From positions 1,398,723 to 1,462,722 of the forward strand of contig CAADRB010000024.1 of the NCBI GenBank assembly GCA_900708905.1: DNA of 64,000 bases, written 5' to 3'. How positions within the stretch are numbered: the stretch's first letter is position 1; the number at the start of each line of letters is the position of its first letter. This document shows, one piece after another, positions 1 through 10,728 of the stretch. The notes beneath the pieces were generated by a model that was not told where the DNA came from, did not search any database, and worked only from the letters and a program-made list of their open reading frames with translations. Origin of the DNA: Hymenolepis diminuta. Lineage: Eukaryota > Platyhelminthes > Cestoda > Cyclophyllidea > Hymenolepididae. The position numbers were made by a program, and so were the translations under genes.

Positions 1-2230
1 TCTGCGATCGATTGTAAAATGAACAACACCCTCTTCTCAGGAACCAGAAATGTGGAGTTGTTTGCGAAGTAAAAGGTAGAGTTTTAAGATCCAGTTACAA
101 CTTAGAACTCTATGACATTGAACCAAGTTATTTAAACCCCTTTTCTATACTCTCAGATGGATTCGAACGAATTTTAGAAGCGCGTTATTTTATTGAAGTG
201 TAAATAGAAATAAACCCTCTTTCTCTATCAATACCACTTTTAGCACAATTTTTATACAATTATCTCCGAAGTTTACCTCCAACTGAATAGAATACTTTCT
301 AGTTATCCCAAAGCATGAAGGTTTCAATGATAGAGGGAATAACAATCACATTTTGTAATATTAATACAACCAGATTTTAATAAAATCGACAAGGCCACGA
401 AACCTGTCAGTGAGATTAATACAAAATTGAAATATATTTCGTTCATGATACTACTGAATCCGCGGTATTTTGGCAAATGCTTGCATTCATCGAAAATACC
501 GACTTTTATGAGCTCCACGATCAAGCATATGCGTATATTAAAAGTTATTCCTGCGTATCATTCATTACGCAAATTCATAATAAAACTCTTTAAATGGCTA
601 TATCCTTTAACCTTAATTAATAATCATTAAAACAAAACGCATACAAGTTAAATAAAGATAATTAATTATTATTAATTAATTATTCATTATTAATATGCAT
701 AAATCTGTGACACATGGGATAAAAGTATTGTTAAAATTGCTCATGACATAGAAAATTGCAAGTTCCAATCAAGGGAAAGGATCAAAATAGGTGGGAGAGC
801 AAACAAGTACGTAGGTCAACAAGAAGTAGGCAATGAAGTCAGGTCATCAAGATTCCCGCTTTATTTAACTTCTGGAAGTGATGAGTTGTCCATATTTTCA
901 TTATATAAGGTCCTAATATTAACATTTAGTAATCTTACCTCCTGACTCACGGCTGAATTATGTTCACGATATTCAAACTTGCTGACAGGTCGAGTTTAAT
1001 ACCATGGTTGGGGTCATGCTATCTCGATTTGTTTTATTGCAGTTCACTCAAGTTTTAATTTCCACCACTCAGATATTTACAAATCAAATCACTTATTGCA
1101 CAATTTTCAGAAGTCCTTCTTCCTTAAGCAAAAAGGTATTGCAAATATTCAACAACAAAATACGTCAACGAGAATAATAGAAAATCACTAATAAAAAATA
1201 ATTATTATTACTACAGTAATATAAAGAAATTTGGCAATATTTAGTTATGAGAAGCAACCGATATCGAATAACAGAATGTCCAATGAATGATAAAGGGGAA
1301 AGGAGCAAAAGACATTGAGAGCGACATCGGAGTATCAAAGAGTCTTTCTTTATTTGGTTTTTGGACTCGAGTTGTTCAATATTTACTAAATAGACAGTCC
1401 ACGTTCCAAAGTTCAAATTTCATAATTCGTTCCTTGGAATACAGCGAATGTTTGTCCACATTGTTCAGTGCATAGTGACCGGTTTTTAATTAAGAGGGTT
1501 CGATCTTGCCACTTATATTCGTTTTTTCTGTCATTGGTTGAGAAGGCATCAGTTGACGGTCTGAATAATGCAGACGTGGTTTAACATACAACAATTTTCT
1601 TTATATTCCAGTATTGCCTTTAAACTTGGTTACTTTCTTGGTCATCTTTTTGTTCAATTCATCGAAACTGAACGCCCTATACACTCTTGGTTATCAACAG
1701 GGGAATATCAGCAACTGACTTTGGACAATCTTTACATCCGTCATATATCCATTAAAAAAGAAAAAGGAAATAGTCGCCAAAAGGGACTATTTCTGTGAAA
1801 GGAAAGGCAATTTCACATTTTGCTCTAATGGTAGTGTCTTTAGTTGTTTCAAAATTTACTGTGAGATGGTCACATTTATAAAAGCCGATTTGAATTAGGT
1901 AAGGAGTAAAAGAAAAGTCCGAACTCAAAGGTCCAACTATTCTGTCTTTCCACTTTCCTCATCGAAATCATCTCTGGATATTTATTTAACCAAGTGGTGA
2001 AATATTTAAGGGAGTATGAAAATTGGAATATCAAATAGTGTCACTATTTTACAAACTGGAAAGTACTCCGATTCGGAAGCGCGTTAGGTCTCGGAATAAT
2101 AGGTCCAAAGGTTAGACTGTCAAGTTTACATAAAGAGCAGGCATTTGAATAGCAAAATGAAGGCAAGCCTGAATTATTTCAATTTATTGATAAAAGAACC
2201 AAAATTATGTACAAGTGAGATCGATCTACG
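1..2230. other. Intergenic, no gene recognised
   Basis: AT-rich sequence with only short ORFs on both strands, none resembling a known family or flanked by convincing splice sites. The right end is the 3' flank of the minus-strand kinase gene and carries its likely poly(A) signal: TTTATT at 2183-2188, which reads AATAAA on the minus strand. Confidence 0.5.
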
Positions 2231-2254
2231 ACTACTATTAAAATAAATAGTAGT
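2231..2254 (-). terminator. Hairpin in the kinase 3' UTR
   Basis: A perfect inverted repeat, ACTACTATT / AATAGTAGT (9-bp arms, 6-nt AT loop), lies 11 bases beyond the stop codon of the CK2alpha-like gene. A possible AATAAA follows about 40 bases further on. It may be a structured 3' UTR element. AT-rich DNA forms such hairpins by chance, so its function is unproven. Confidence 0.3.
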
Positions 2255-2265
2255 TGGTATTTAAG

Positions 2266-3753
2266 TTAATCTTCTCGGAAGTAAGGATGTTCTAATGCTT
2301 CCTTAGCAGTTAAGCGCTCTTGGTGGTCATATTTGAGCAATTTCTCGAGTAAATCCAAAGAATTTTCTGTGACGATGTGCTCATTGTGAGAATTTACATA
2401 TTGCATAAACGGTACAGGCGCATACGATTGAAACATTTGCCGCAGTTGTGTGCTCATGGTAATGTTATACTTATACATATACTCTAATAAGTCTGGGGTA
2501 CCCAAGGTTTGAATGATCTCCAGTAAGGCATCTTTTCTCTCCACACCATTGAAAAATCTTTCAAATTTAAAAATGAGTTCAGCAAACACGCAACCAAACG
2601 CCCACATATCGAGAGAATAATCATACGTCTTAAAGAAAAAATAACAATAATAAGCGAAGTGATTTCACCAATTGTTGATTGGAACTAAAGCTGTGATCTG
2701 CTAGGATTGAAATGATATGTAACAAAGCATTGTCTAGCTAATGTGCTTGTCTGCAGTTCTCCCAAATAGCAAATCACTAATGGAAGTTGATAGGAGCGGG
2801 CCGGGCTCAGATAGTGCTCAAGGCCAGCGCTCAAAATGCCGATTGTTATTCCCAGTCAGATTGGGTAAATGGAATACACTTACTCCGTATCCAAGCAGCA
2901 ACTCAGGACCTTGATAATTTCTAGTACCAACATGCAGCGAATTCCATTTTCCGGGGATGTAGTATTTAGCTGAACTAAAATCAATCAGCCGCAGCCTTCG
3001 CTGGGTGAGATCTATTAAAAAGTTGCCAGGCTTGATATCCCGATGCATAATACCATTTCTATGGCACACATCAATGGCAATTAGTAACTCGCGCATATAG
3101 AAGCGGATGTCGTCAGGGTTTGCTTCCCATGCCATTTGGCGATATCCATGAGGATTAATGTATTCTAAAACTAACGCCGGACCTCCAACCTATGCACAAA
3201 ACAATAATCTGATAAAATGAATATGTAAACGAGGATCATTATTATCTTGAAATTGAACAAAATCAACAGCAAATAGATCCAGAAACATGCTACTTTTGTG
3301 GTGATTTCACAATGAACATTTATAATTTAAAGTCTCTAGGTGCCACATAGTGTATAGACACAAATTCCGGATTAGTTATTCGAAAAATATCATTGTACTT
3401 ATATGGTATAAGTGGAAACGATTTACTAGATGAACTAAACTTACATAAGTACATTTGACGGCTCCTTCAAGCATGATGATATTTGGAAATCCCTGAAGCC
3501 TCTCAAGCATCATGACTTCATTTTTAAATTCTTCGAAGTACTTCGACTTTGCACATATTTTAACTGCACGTATTTGACCGCCGTTTATATTTTTGCATTT
3601 GTAAACAGCCCCAAAGCCTCCTTTACCAATCTCTTCATAAATCCAATACTTTGTTTTGGACCAGTTGATTTGATAATTTTTCTTGTCCAAACTCTCCACT
3701 GAACGGTTAGCATTGACATTGGCGTAAACCCTTGAACGATGTAGCGTCGCCAT
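2266..3753 (-). CDS. Casein kinase II alpha-like protein kinase, paralog 1
   Basis: Three exons: 3753-3445, 3189-2884 and 2628-2266, all phase 0 with GT/AG introns of 255 nt each, giving 325 aa. The ATG at 3753 is supported because the N-terminal segment keeps the CK2alpha-specific SRVYANVN stretch. Seen: glycine loop G43-G48 (GKGGFG), ATP lysine K65, HRDIKPGN with catalytic D154, metal-binding D173, GPE at 197-199, and the CK2-type ending YDHQERLTAKEALEHPYF. CK2alpha is a constitutively active Ser/Thr kinase with DWG in place of DFG; here the triad is DFS. The basic stretch after the ATP lysine (KKKKIKR in CK2alpha) is replaced by a mixed, partly acidic stretch, and the p+1 loop has lost two of three basic residues, so acidophilic specificity is doubtful. 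The full frame argues against a pseudogene. It shares exon structure with the kinase 7 kb to the right. Confidence 0.85.
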
Positions 3754-5669
3754 ACTTTAGGAAAAGCAAAACCGCTTTGAACGCTAAATATGTTAAAACA
3801 AATCTAACAAATCAAGTCATAATAGTTTGCTGAGTAATCTAAAACAAAATTATTCAATAAATGAGAGTGGATTTATTTGAAAAATGAAAAAAGTTTTATC
3901 GGGAATAAATGTACATGGAAAATAGCAACATATATAAACTTATTAAATAATTAATTAGATTTAGAAATAGCCTTTTTTGGCTCCAAATTAGCATAACGCC
4001 TCTTTGTACTTATTAATCTCTAAATGCCCTCACACAAAATATTACCTCAATTTGTTCGTTGACCTTTTATTTAATTACATTAAATAATTAATTTCACCTT
4101 AAAAGTTTAATCGAACAGTTGATCTCCCCTTTTTTCATCGATCATTATTCGTTTACACGATAGGTGCTTTCAAATTATCGCAGACTCTATGAGGTGATGG
4201 TTTTATAAATTCATAACTATTATGACGAGGTCAAAGGTCATTTTGATGAAGATGTGAGGTGTCCTTACTTTAAACTACAAAATTTGCATTAAATAAAATG
4301 CCACATTGAATCGAAAGGAAGTAAGCGTTTTCCAAACTTCAGGGTTAGATTTGATGGTATTCTCATGGAATTGTTTTGTTCAATAGGTCAGAAGAGCAAA
4401 AAGAGATATTCGACTCACCGTATATTAGAATTATAGGAGGTAAGAGGAAAACCACAACTGAAAAAGTAGAGAGAATGAGAAATTAGTACTACCGAAAGAA
4501 CCGCGAGTTGTAAATAGTTACTTATTTGACAGTGAATATACAGACGAATTTAAATCTTTCAATGAATACTGTGAGCACATTGCAAATGAAATGACCACCA
4601 ATCGACCTTATATAGAACGGTTTTGAGAATCTGTCTGAATAGTGATATTAAATGGCTGTTTAATAGCTATCGGTTGGGGGAGGTAAATCTATACTGTCTA
4701 GTGAGCTTTTACGGTCTTAGAGTGATAATTTCTGAAATAGTATGACGCACATTAATGTATCCCATTAATATCAAATAGAGTTTTCCTTTAGACCATTGTT
4801 GTCATCTCAACCTCTGATGTCCTCTTCAAGTTTGTGACCATTTAAATGTTATGTTAAAGAGACGGAAAATGAAAAGAGGTTGTAATAACAATGATTTGGT
4901 TTCACTAGATCACCTGTTCTCGAAAATGTGTAATTTATAAAAGTTGTTATCAATTATTTAATTTTATGCAAGAATTACTAGATTTATTAATTTTTTATCC
5001 ACTCTAGTTAAAAATTACCCTCCTTCATCATCAGAAGCGTGGGGACATTGGAAATTGTTAGAGTTTAGTATATGTCAATGGAAGCATGGTCAAACATCAA
5101 ATGTGTCCTGAATATGCCATCTTCGGATCCGAGTTTTATAAATTTTACTCCTTTAATGTTTACGTCCTAAGATTTGTCTACCGTTTTCTAAATGAAATCA
5201 AGTTTGGGCTTTTTCAGAGCTCATTGACCTGTTGATTGATTTGAAGGACTGTTCAATCACTTCAGATAACATCTTATTCTAACATCAAAGAACTAACAAG
5301 ATTTTAGAGCAAATTAAAAGAGTATTTCATCACTCTAGATAAGCTTTATTTCCGACATTAAAATACTTATTGATGTAAGATCTCTTTTTGGTTAGTTAAC
5401 GCTTAATTCTTATGTATTTCTGTTTATTTATTGTTTGTATCTATGGTAAATACCCCTTTAAATCCACGATCCAAAATAAGCGATCAACTTCTTCTAAATC
5501 AATAAGTTGACCATTGTTTAAATGATCAGAATGAAAATACAAACTACATGGGAACATTAGAAGCGATAGTAACTTTTATCAGCCGTAAATAAAATTATGC
5601 TTTGATCAACTGCAACTAGTAAAAAAATACTGAACCCGCATTGATTTTATAACCAACCGTAATGAGTTC
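3754..5669. other. Intergenic, 5' flank of kinase paralog 1
   Basis: No coding family or RNA gene is recognised. The part next to 3753 must include the minus-strand promoter and any 5' UTR of the kinase, but no distinctive element is visible. Confidence 0.4.
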
Positions 5670-6052
5670 TGTAGCGAATGCTACATAAATAAGCCCATAG
5701 CTAAACCGTATTATTCCTCCTAGAAGTCCAACCGGCTGCGTACAAACGCAGCTAGTCTCTAGCAGAGTCCTCAGAGATAAATTTTCCCCAAAAATTACCT
5801 ATGCTACATTCAAAGAACAAAGAACATGGGCGGTGTCATATGGGAAGTTTTATTGAAAGATACTTGGTAATTAAGTGAAATTAACGCTATGCTGCACGAA
5901 TATCGATCGCTGCTTGACTTGGAGGCCTCAGCAAGGACGTAAGCGCCTGCTTGATGGGTGACCGATAGCACAAACGCACTTTCCAGAATATTCCAGTGCG
6001 CGAAATCCTTTTGGTTAGCCTTGGTAGCGTTTTACACTCGACAGCTCCACTA
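5670..6052 (+). repeat. LTR-like repeat, copy 1
   Basis: Starts with the palindromic end TGTAGCGAATGCTACA and shares blocks in the same order with the three other copies: CCTCCTAGAAGTCCA, CTAGCAGAGTC, a GGAGGCCTC block, and near the end CACTTTCCAGAATATTCCAG and TCTTTTGGT-like text. It ends near CAGCTCCAC, where the other copies end in CCACA. It is the longest and most diverged copy and no clear target duplication is visible. The TG start and CA-type end, the length and the lack of an A tail favour a solo LTR over a SINE. Confidence 0.6.
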
Positions 6053-7380
6053 TGTCACAAACGACCTAAACACATGTATTGAAAGAATAGGATTAGACGA
6101 TTAATTTGCTTTCAGCTGACTAACACTCGAGAGGATAAACATACGTCTGGAGGAGTACAGTTCTGAGGTAAATCATTCCGGTGTACAATTTTTAACGAAA
6201 TGTTTAACTCATAACCCATAATGAAGAAGGATCACATAAAATAGTGATTAAATAGGCGAATAATATCTACAGATCAGATCAGTAGATCACTGCGAGGGCA
6301 ATGGTTGGCGACTCAGTCTACATATTCTGTATTTACTATGCATAAGATCTCTATAATGTGGCAATTAATCAAAAGCATTGCAGACGAATTTATTCGTGAT
6401 CCAAGGAATCGAACACTGTTGTTTAAACTTCTGTATATGACTCTGTGAACTGTGCCCTCAAACGTAAATATGGTAAATTCGTCAATTTGTTATGTCATAA
6501 TATAATTCAGAAGAGAGGACACTTCACTTTTAAATGAAATTATAATAAACTACGGTGATTTCAGTCTTTAATTGAACAATCTTATCGCTCAATTAACTGC
6601 CTACATTGACTGCATTATCATGATATTGTCTTTGTTTCATTTACCCTGTTCATCAATTTGCCATCAGAATTTGTATTTCCATTCGTCTTGCATTATCTCT
6701 AGTCTGTTTATCCGTCTAAACAACTTCGATATTTGATAAGTGTGTACCGTAAAAACCCGCTTGCATTCATAACTTTCCATATTGTACTTTCGGCTCTTGA
6801 AATATTTCATAGGCAAAATAAACTAAAGTAAGTTCATGAAAATACAACTGTTTCGCCAAAGAACGCACATATCAAGTGTCGTTGCCTGAACCAACTTGTC
6901 CTGCACCGGGACATAATATCCCAAAATACTCTAAAATTCTGATGGCAAATTGGAGTACAATTAACAGACTAATGCATTAAGAGATAAGTTCCCTATCCAG
7001 ATCTTCATGTAATGCATTTTTCTGAAGGTCAGGTTCGTGGGTAGACTTTATTTTCAATTCGTGCAGCAGTCTTACAATTGAAATAAGTATACGAAATCAC
7101 ATATTGCAATGGAATTTTCTCCTGAAACAGGCTGTATCTGATACGAAGATTTTAAAACCTCTGGTGTTCGGGTAACAATTAGTACTGTTACTGCCTAATG
7201 TAAAAACTGAATGCCTGTCTTAATGGTAAATGCAGGCATCCTGAGGAAATCGGTCTTACGAAATCTGTTTCTCGCAAATAGAACAATGTCAAATGTGATT
7301 GCAAAAAATGCTGGCGAGGCTGCTATTATCATGGGGATCTTACTTGCTCTCAAATAAACTTCCTCTTACTGACTTCAGTC
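6053..7380. other. Intergenic between LTR copy 1 and integrase remnant
   Basis: No readable gag, protease or reverse transcriptase was found here. This could be the heavily decayed interior of a gypsy element that began with LTR copy 1, since both flanking pieces are in plus orientation, but the sequence is too degraded to say so. Confidence 0.35.
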
Positions 7381-7985
7381 TTGTTTGACCTGTCCAGGGA
7401 ATCTCCTATATAATCCTGGTTGATTCGTATTCAAAGTGCCCTGAGGTTATACCTGTTAAGCCTGCCACAGCCGATACCGTCATTAACAACCTCCGCCAAA
7501 TATTCACCAGTCGGAGCGTGCCAAAATTATTGTCCTCAGAGATGTCATCTCCTTCAACTTCAACTCCATTTGAGGGCTTTTGTCATAGTCTAATTATTTC
7601 CCCTTTACGGCCTCCACGTAATCTCAATGGTCCGGATGAGGAACTCGTTGACGAAGTGAAAGGGCAAATTCTCGTCTCACAAGAGGAAGAGACAGTGGAA
7701 AAATACTTAATTCTCTACAGTTTAAGTACCGGATGAGGTCCCATGTTAGTGTTCAAATTTGGGTGCGTTATCGCAAGCATCTCCCTTCTCAGTACGAAAC
7801 CGTATCTTCCGAATCGAAAATGGATTCAACGAAGATTTTTCTAGATGCATATTTTCTCCCGTGGAATAACGAAACTGCGGAGAACTCGAAAAAGATGCTA
7901 GGTGGATCCAACGCTGGAATGTATGGACAAACAACCTTCGGTGGAAGGTGTTTAAGAATGAATAGTGAATTAACAATTTATTATT
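7381..7985 (+). pseudogene. Ty3/gypsy integrase remnant
   Basis: Translation gives the integrase core text LVDSYSKCPEVIPVKPA (family pattern: ilVDsySKwPEv), followed by VINNLRQIF and VPKLLSSE where the catalytic SDN would be, then an NLNGPDEELVDEVKG stretch matching the usual sNGqaERfVdtfK. A frame change near 7733 leads to the C-terminal WVRYRKHLPSQ block. An in-frame TGA at about 7387 and the loss of the SDN aspartate and of the flanking DFAGP motif show that it is dead. It is the 3' part of a pol gene. No intact LTR pair encloses it: copy 1 is upstream in the same orientation and copy 2 downstream is inverted. Confidence 0.8.
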
Positions 7986-8245
7986 GATCATCCATAATAT
8001 TTCCACGTTGGTTGCCTTGCACAATTTTGGAGTAAAGCCTGCCACTAAGGCAACTGCATGTTATTATAGAGTTCTGGGATTTGTGGCTAATTAATTTATA
8101 AAAACAATATTTACTAAATGATCAGGGGGATTATCCTGATCCCAAATAATGATCAGGGGAAATTTCAAAAACAAAAGTTAATTTTTTAAAATTGCTCTTT
8201 GAATGAGTAAGTCTCTAGGATCTAGGATCTCCTTCCCTGAAGTAT

Positions 8246-8596
8246 TGTGGAGTTCACAACACTGCAAAAGCTGAACAAGAGAACCTCGCTAGTCCTTGAA
8301 CATTCTAGGAAGTGCGGCCGTGAGTGCAGAGGTCTTTCCAGTCAGTCAGCGGTTAATATTCCCACAGGGTATCAGTGATCATATTTAATGACTAAGCACG
8401 TTGACTGTTAAATTGCAATAAACTCTGTCTACGTAGTTCCTTCTTTGTTCTTGCTACTTTGGAAATAGCCTAGCCAATCTCAGGAGCGAAGTTATACTAG
8501 AGGACCCCGTAGAGGCTAGTTGTATCTGTCAGCAACTAGTTGGATTTCTTAAGAGGAGGTTTAGCAAAAAGACTCATTTGTGTAGCATCCACTACA
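8246..8596 (-). repeat. LTR-like repeat, copy 2
   Basis: On the minus strand it begins TGTAGTGGATGCTACAC and ends AACTCCACA. It is flanked on the plus strand by GTAT (8242-8245) and ATAT (8597-8600), an imperfect 4-bp target duplication. Shared internal blocks: CCTCTTAAGAAATCCA, GGCTAGGC, CCAAAGTAG followed by an A/G-rich run, GTTTATTG, and ACCTCTGCAC near the 3' end. Confidence 0.65.
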
Positions 8597-10728
8597 ATAT
8601 CAAAGAGAAATAGGTTGCAATTAGAAAAAGAGACGAAAATGTCTGAATAAATATAACTGAAGATGCAACTCAAAGCTCGAACGAAGAAGACATCCTTTTG
8701 ATTGTATATATATTTCAGTTGCTTTAAATAAGCCGTAATTAGTAGAAAATTATGCAATACAATCCAATATGTCACTTTCTTGAGCTTTAGGTTACGTTTC
8801 TTCAAATGCTACGGTTCACAGGCTCCGTTTCTTGTGGAATTTTGTTAATAAGATCGGTTAATTCCATCCAATGCGATTACATAACCTGATGGAAGATCAG
8901 GGAAAATTTTTCTTAACGATATTTAGCTACTCACAGTTTTAATATAGTAGAGATGAGATAGCTGGGAATTTAAGTTAGCAGAGCTCCTTGTGCTCTGTTC
9001 ACTTAAGGAATTTTAAAAAAATAACTTATCACTCCTTCCATCAAAATTTACAATAAATAAAACTTGATCTCTTCATTTAGCATTGATTCGAGAATTCGAT
9101 TATTAAAATTTGATCTTAATCTTGGTAATCAAGGCTAGATTACAAAACGCTCGTTGTTTAATAAATAGGGTGGAGACGAATCGAGGTGTTTGGTCTCAGG
9201 CAACTAAGCAGGGATCTAAATCACATATGAATGCCATAGTTCACTGAAATTTTAATTGGGCTCGTCGATCTCCCTCTGTGTGGGATGAGTTATGAATAAC
9301 CTTCATATTTGAACCAGCCTCCAGAAACAGCAACGAGCTCTTGTATTCTTATTCCATTTATTCAAGCTTTTGGCTACTTTGTTGTTCCAGTTAATAAAGA
9401 TTATTTGGCCCGATGTTGTCTTTTTCATTAAGTTACGAATTAGAATATTTGGCAGGTGATGTGTCTGCAATTCTCACTGGGCATTACTCCTAACCCATTC
9501 TGAATTTAAACCCTTATACTTAATCCTCTTCTCAGTAGAGGTTGTAATATTAGATAGCTGAAATCTCACTATTCAACTCGACGCTTTAAAACACTCCACC
9601 TTGAAGCATGTAACCTCACGAGACCCTTTATTTTCATATTACTAAATAGAGATCTCATATAAATCAAAAAGTTGATTGCTGGGAATGTCACATGCGCAAT
9701 AGCATTCATTTCAAAATCAAATCGATTACGGTGTATCTTTATATTTCATTGGCTTCTAAATTCATTGGACCCATTGGGCAAAGATAATTACTTAAAATCA
9801 ATAAATTTTCATTTTTGGATCGTAAGATATTTAAATACCAATTTTAATTGATTCCTTCTATTCAAACTGATTCAAATCCTCTCACCCTTCCTCCTCATAC
9901 TAGTATTATAACTTACCAGCCATATTGGTTAAGTTTGATCAATAAAGAGGAAATAGGATTCGAATCAACCACCGGGTAGGCTTTATGGTGGGGTGTCAAA
10001 GAACATTCTCATAAGTGGAATTAGCTGAATACTTTGTAAGAATATGAAGAGAGTGGCAAAAAGTCATATTTTAAACTATAAAATGAGCGTTTATTTGCAC
10101 AAATTGAGATAGATCAGCAATACATGATAGAGCTCAGATTTGAAGAAGTATCGCTAAGAAGGTAGAAAATAAGCTTGTATCGCGAAAAATACTACATTTA
10201 TCAGGAATGGTATTCATGGAGTGACTTGAATAGATGAAGGAACACCGGTTTAAGATTGTAAAGTTAGAGTATTGACGGCTACAGAGTATGGAAAATAAGG
10301 AAAATTACATCGGATTTTCAGTATAAAAATAGTGTCGACAGAGGTAATAGGGGCTGATCACAGATGAGGAATATGTTTCAAAAGGAAGAGAAATTTATTT
10401 TTGTTCGATTGACATTGTTTGGTAATCAGAAGAAGGGAAAAATGAGCCTCTTAGTAAACTACACAGAACATTTTCATTTTGCATCGCGTTTGTTAGAGAG
10501 GAGATCAATGCTAAGACTCTGGGTGAAGTTAAAAGTCCAAGAAAGATTTATACAAGAGGTGTGGGCGTCTAAAGGGTCGATAACAGTGGAAAATCTGGAA
10601 ACTTAGTTGAGCTCTCACTACAGCAATGGGATAATAATTTCCTGGACACAAATAAAAAGCTTTCTACGAAGGACATCATGAAAAGGTGAAGGGTGAATAA
10701 AGAACTATCTTAATTGCAACTACCACAC
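8597..10728. other. Intergenic, 3' flank of kinase paralog 2
   Basis: AT-rich with scattered short ORFs (for example 10364-10606 on the plus strand) that have no recognisable domain and no supporting context. No structured RNA recognised. Confidence 0.4.
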
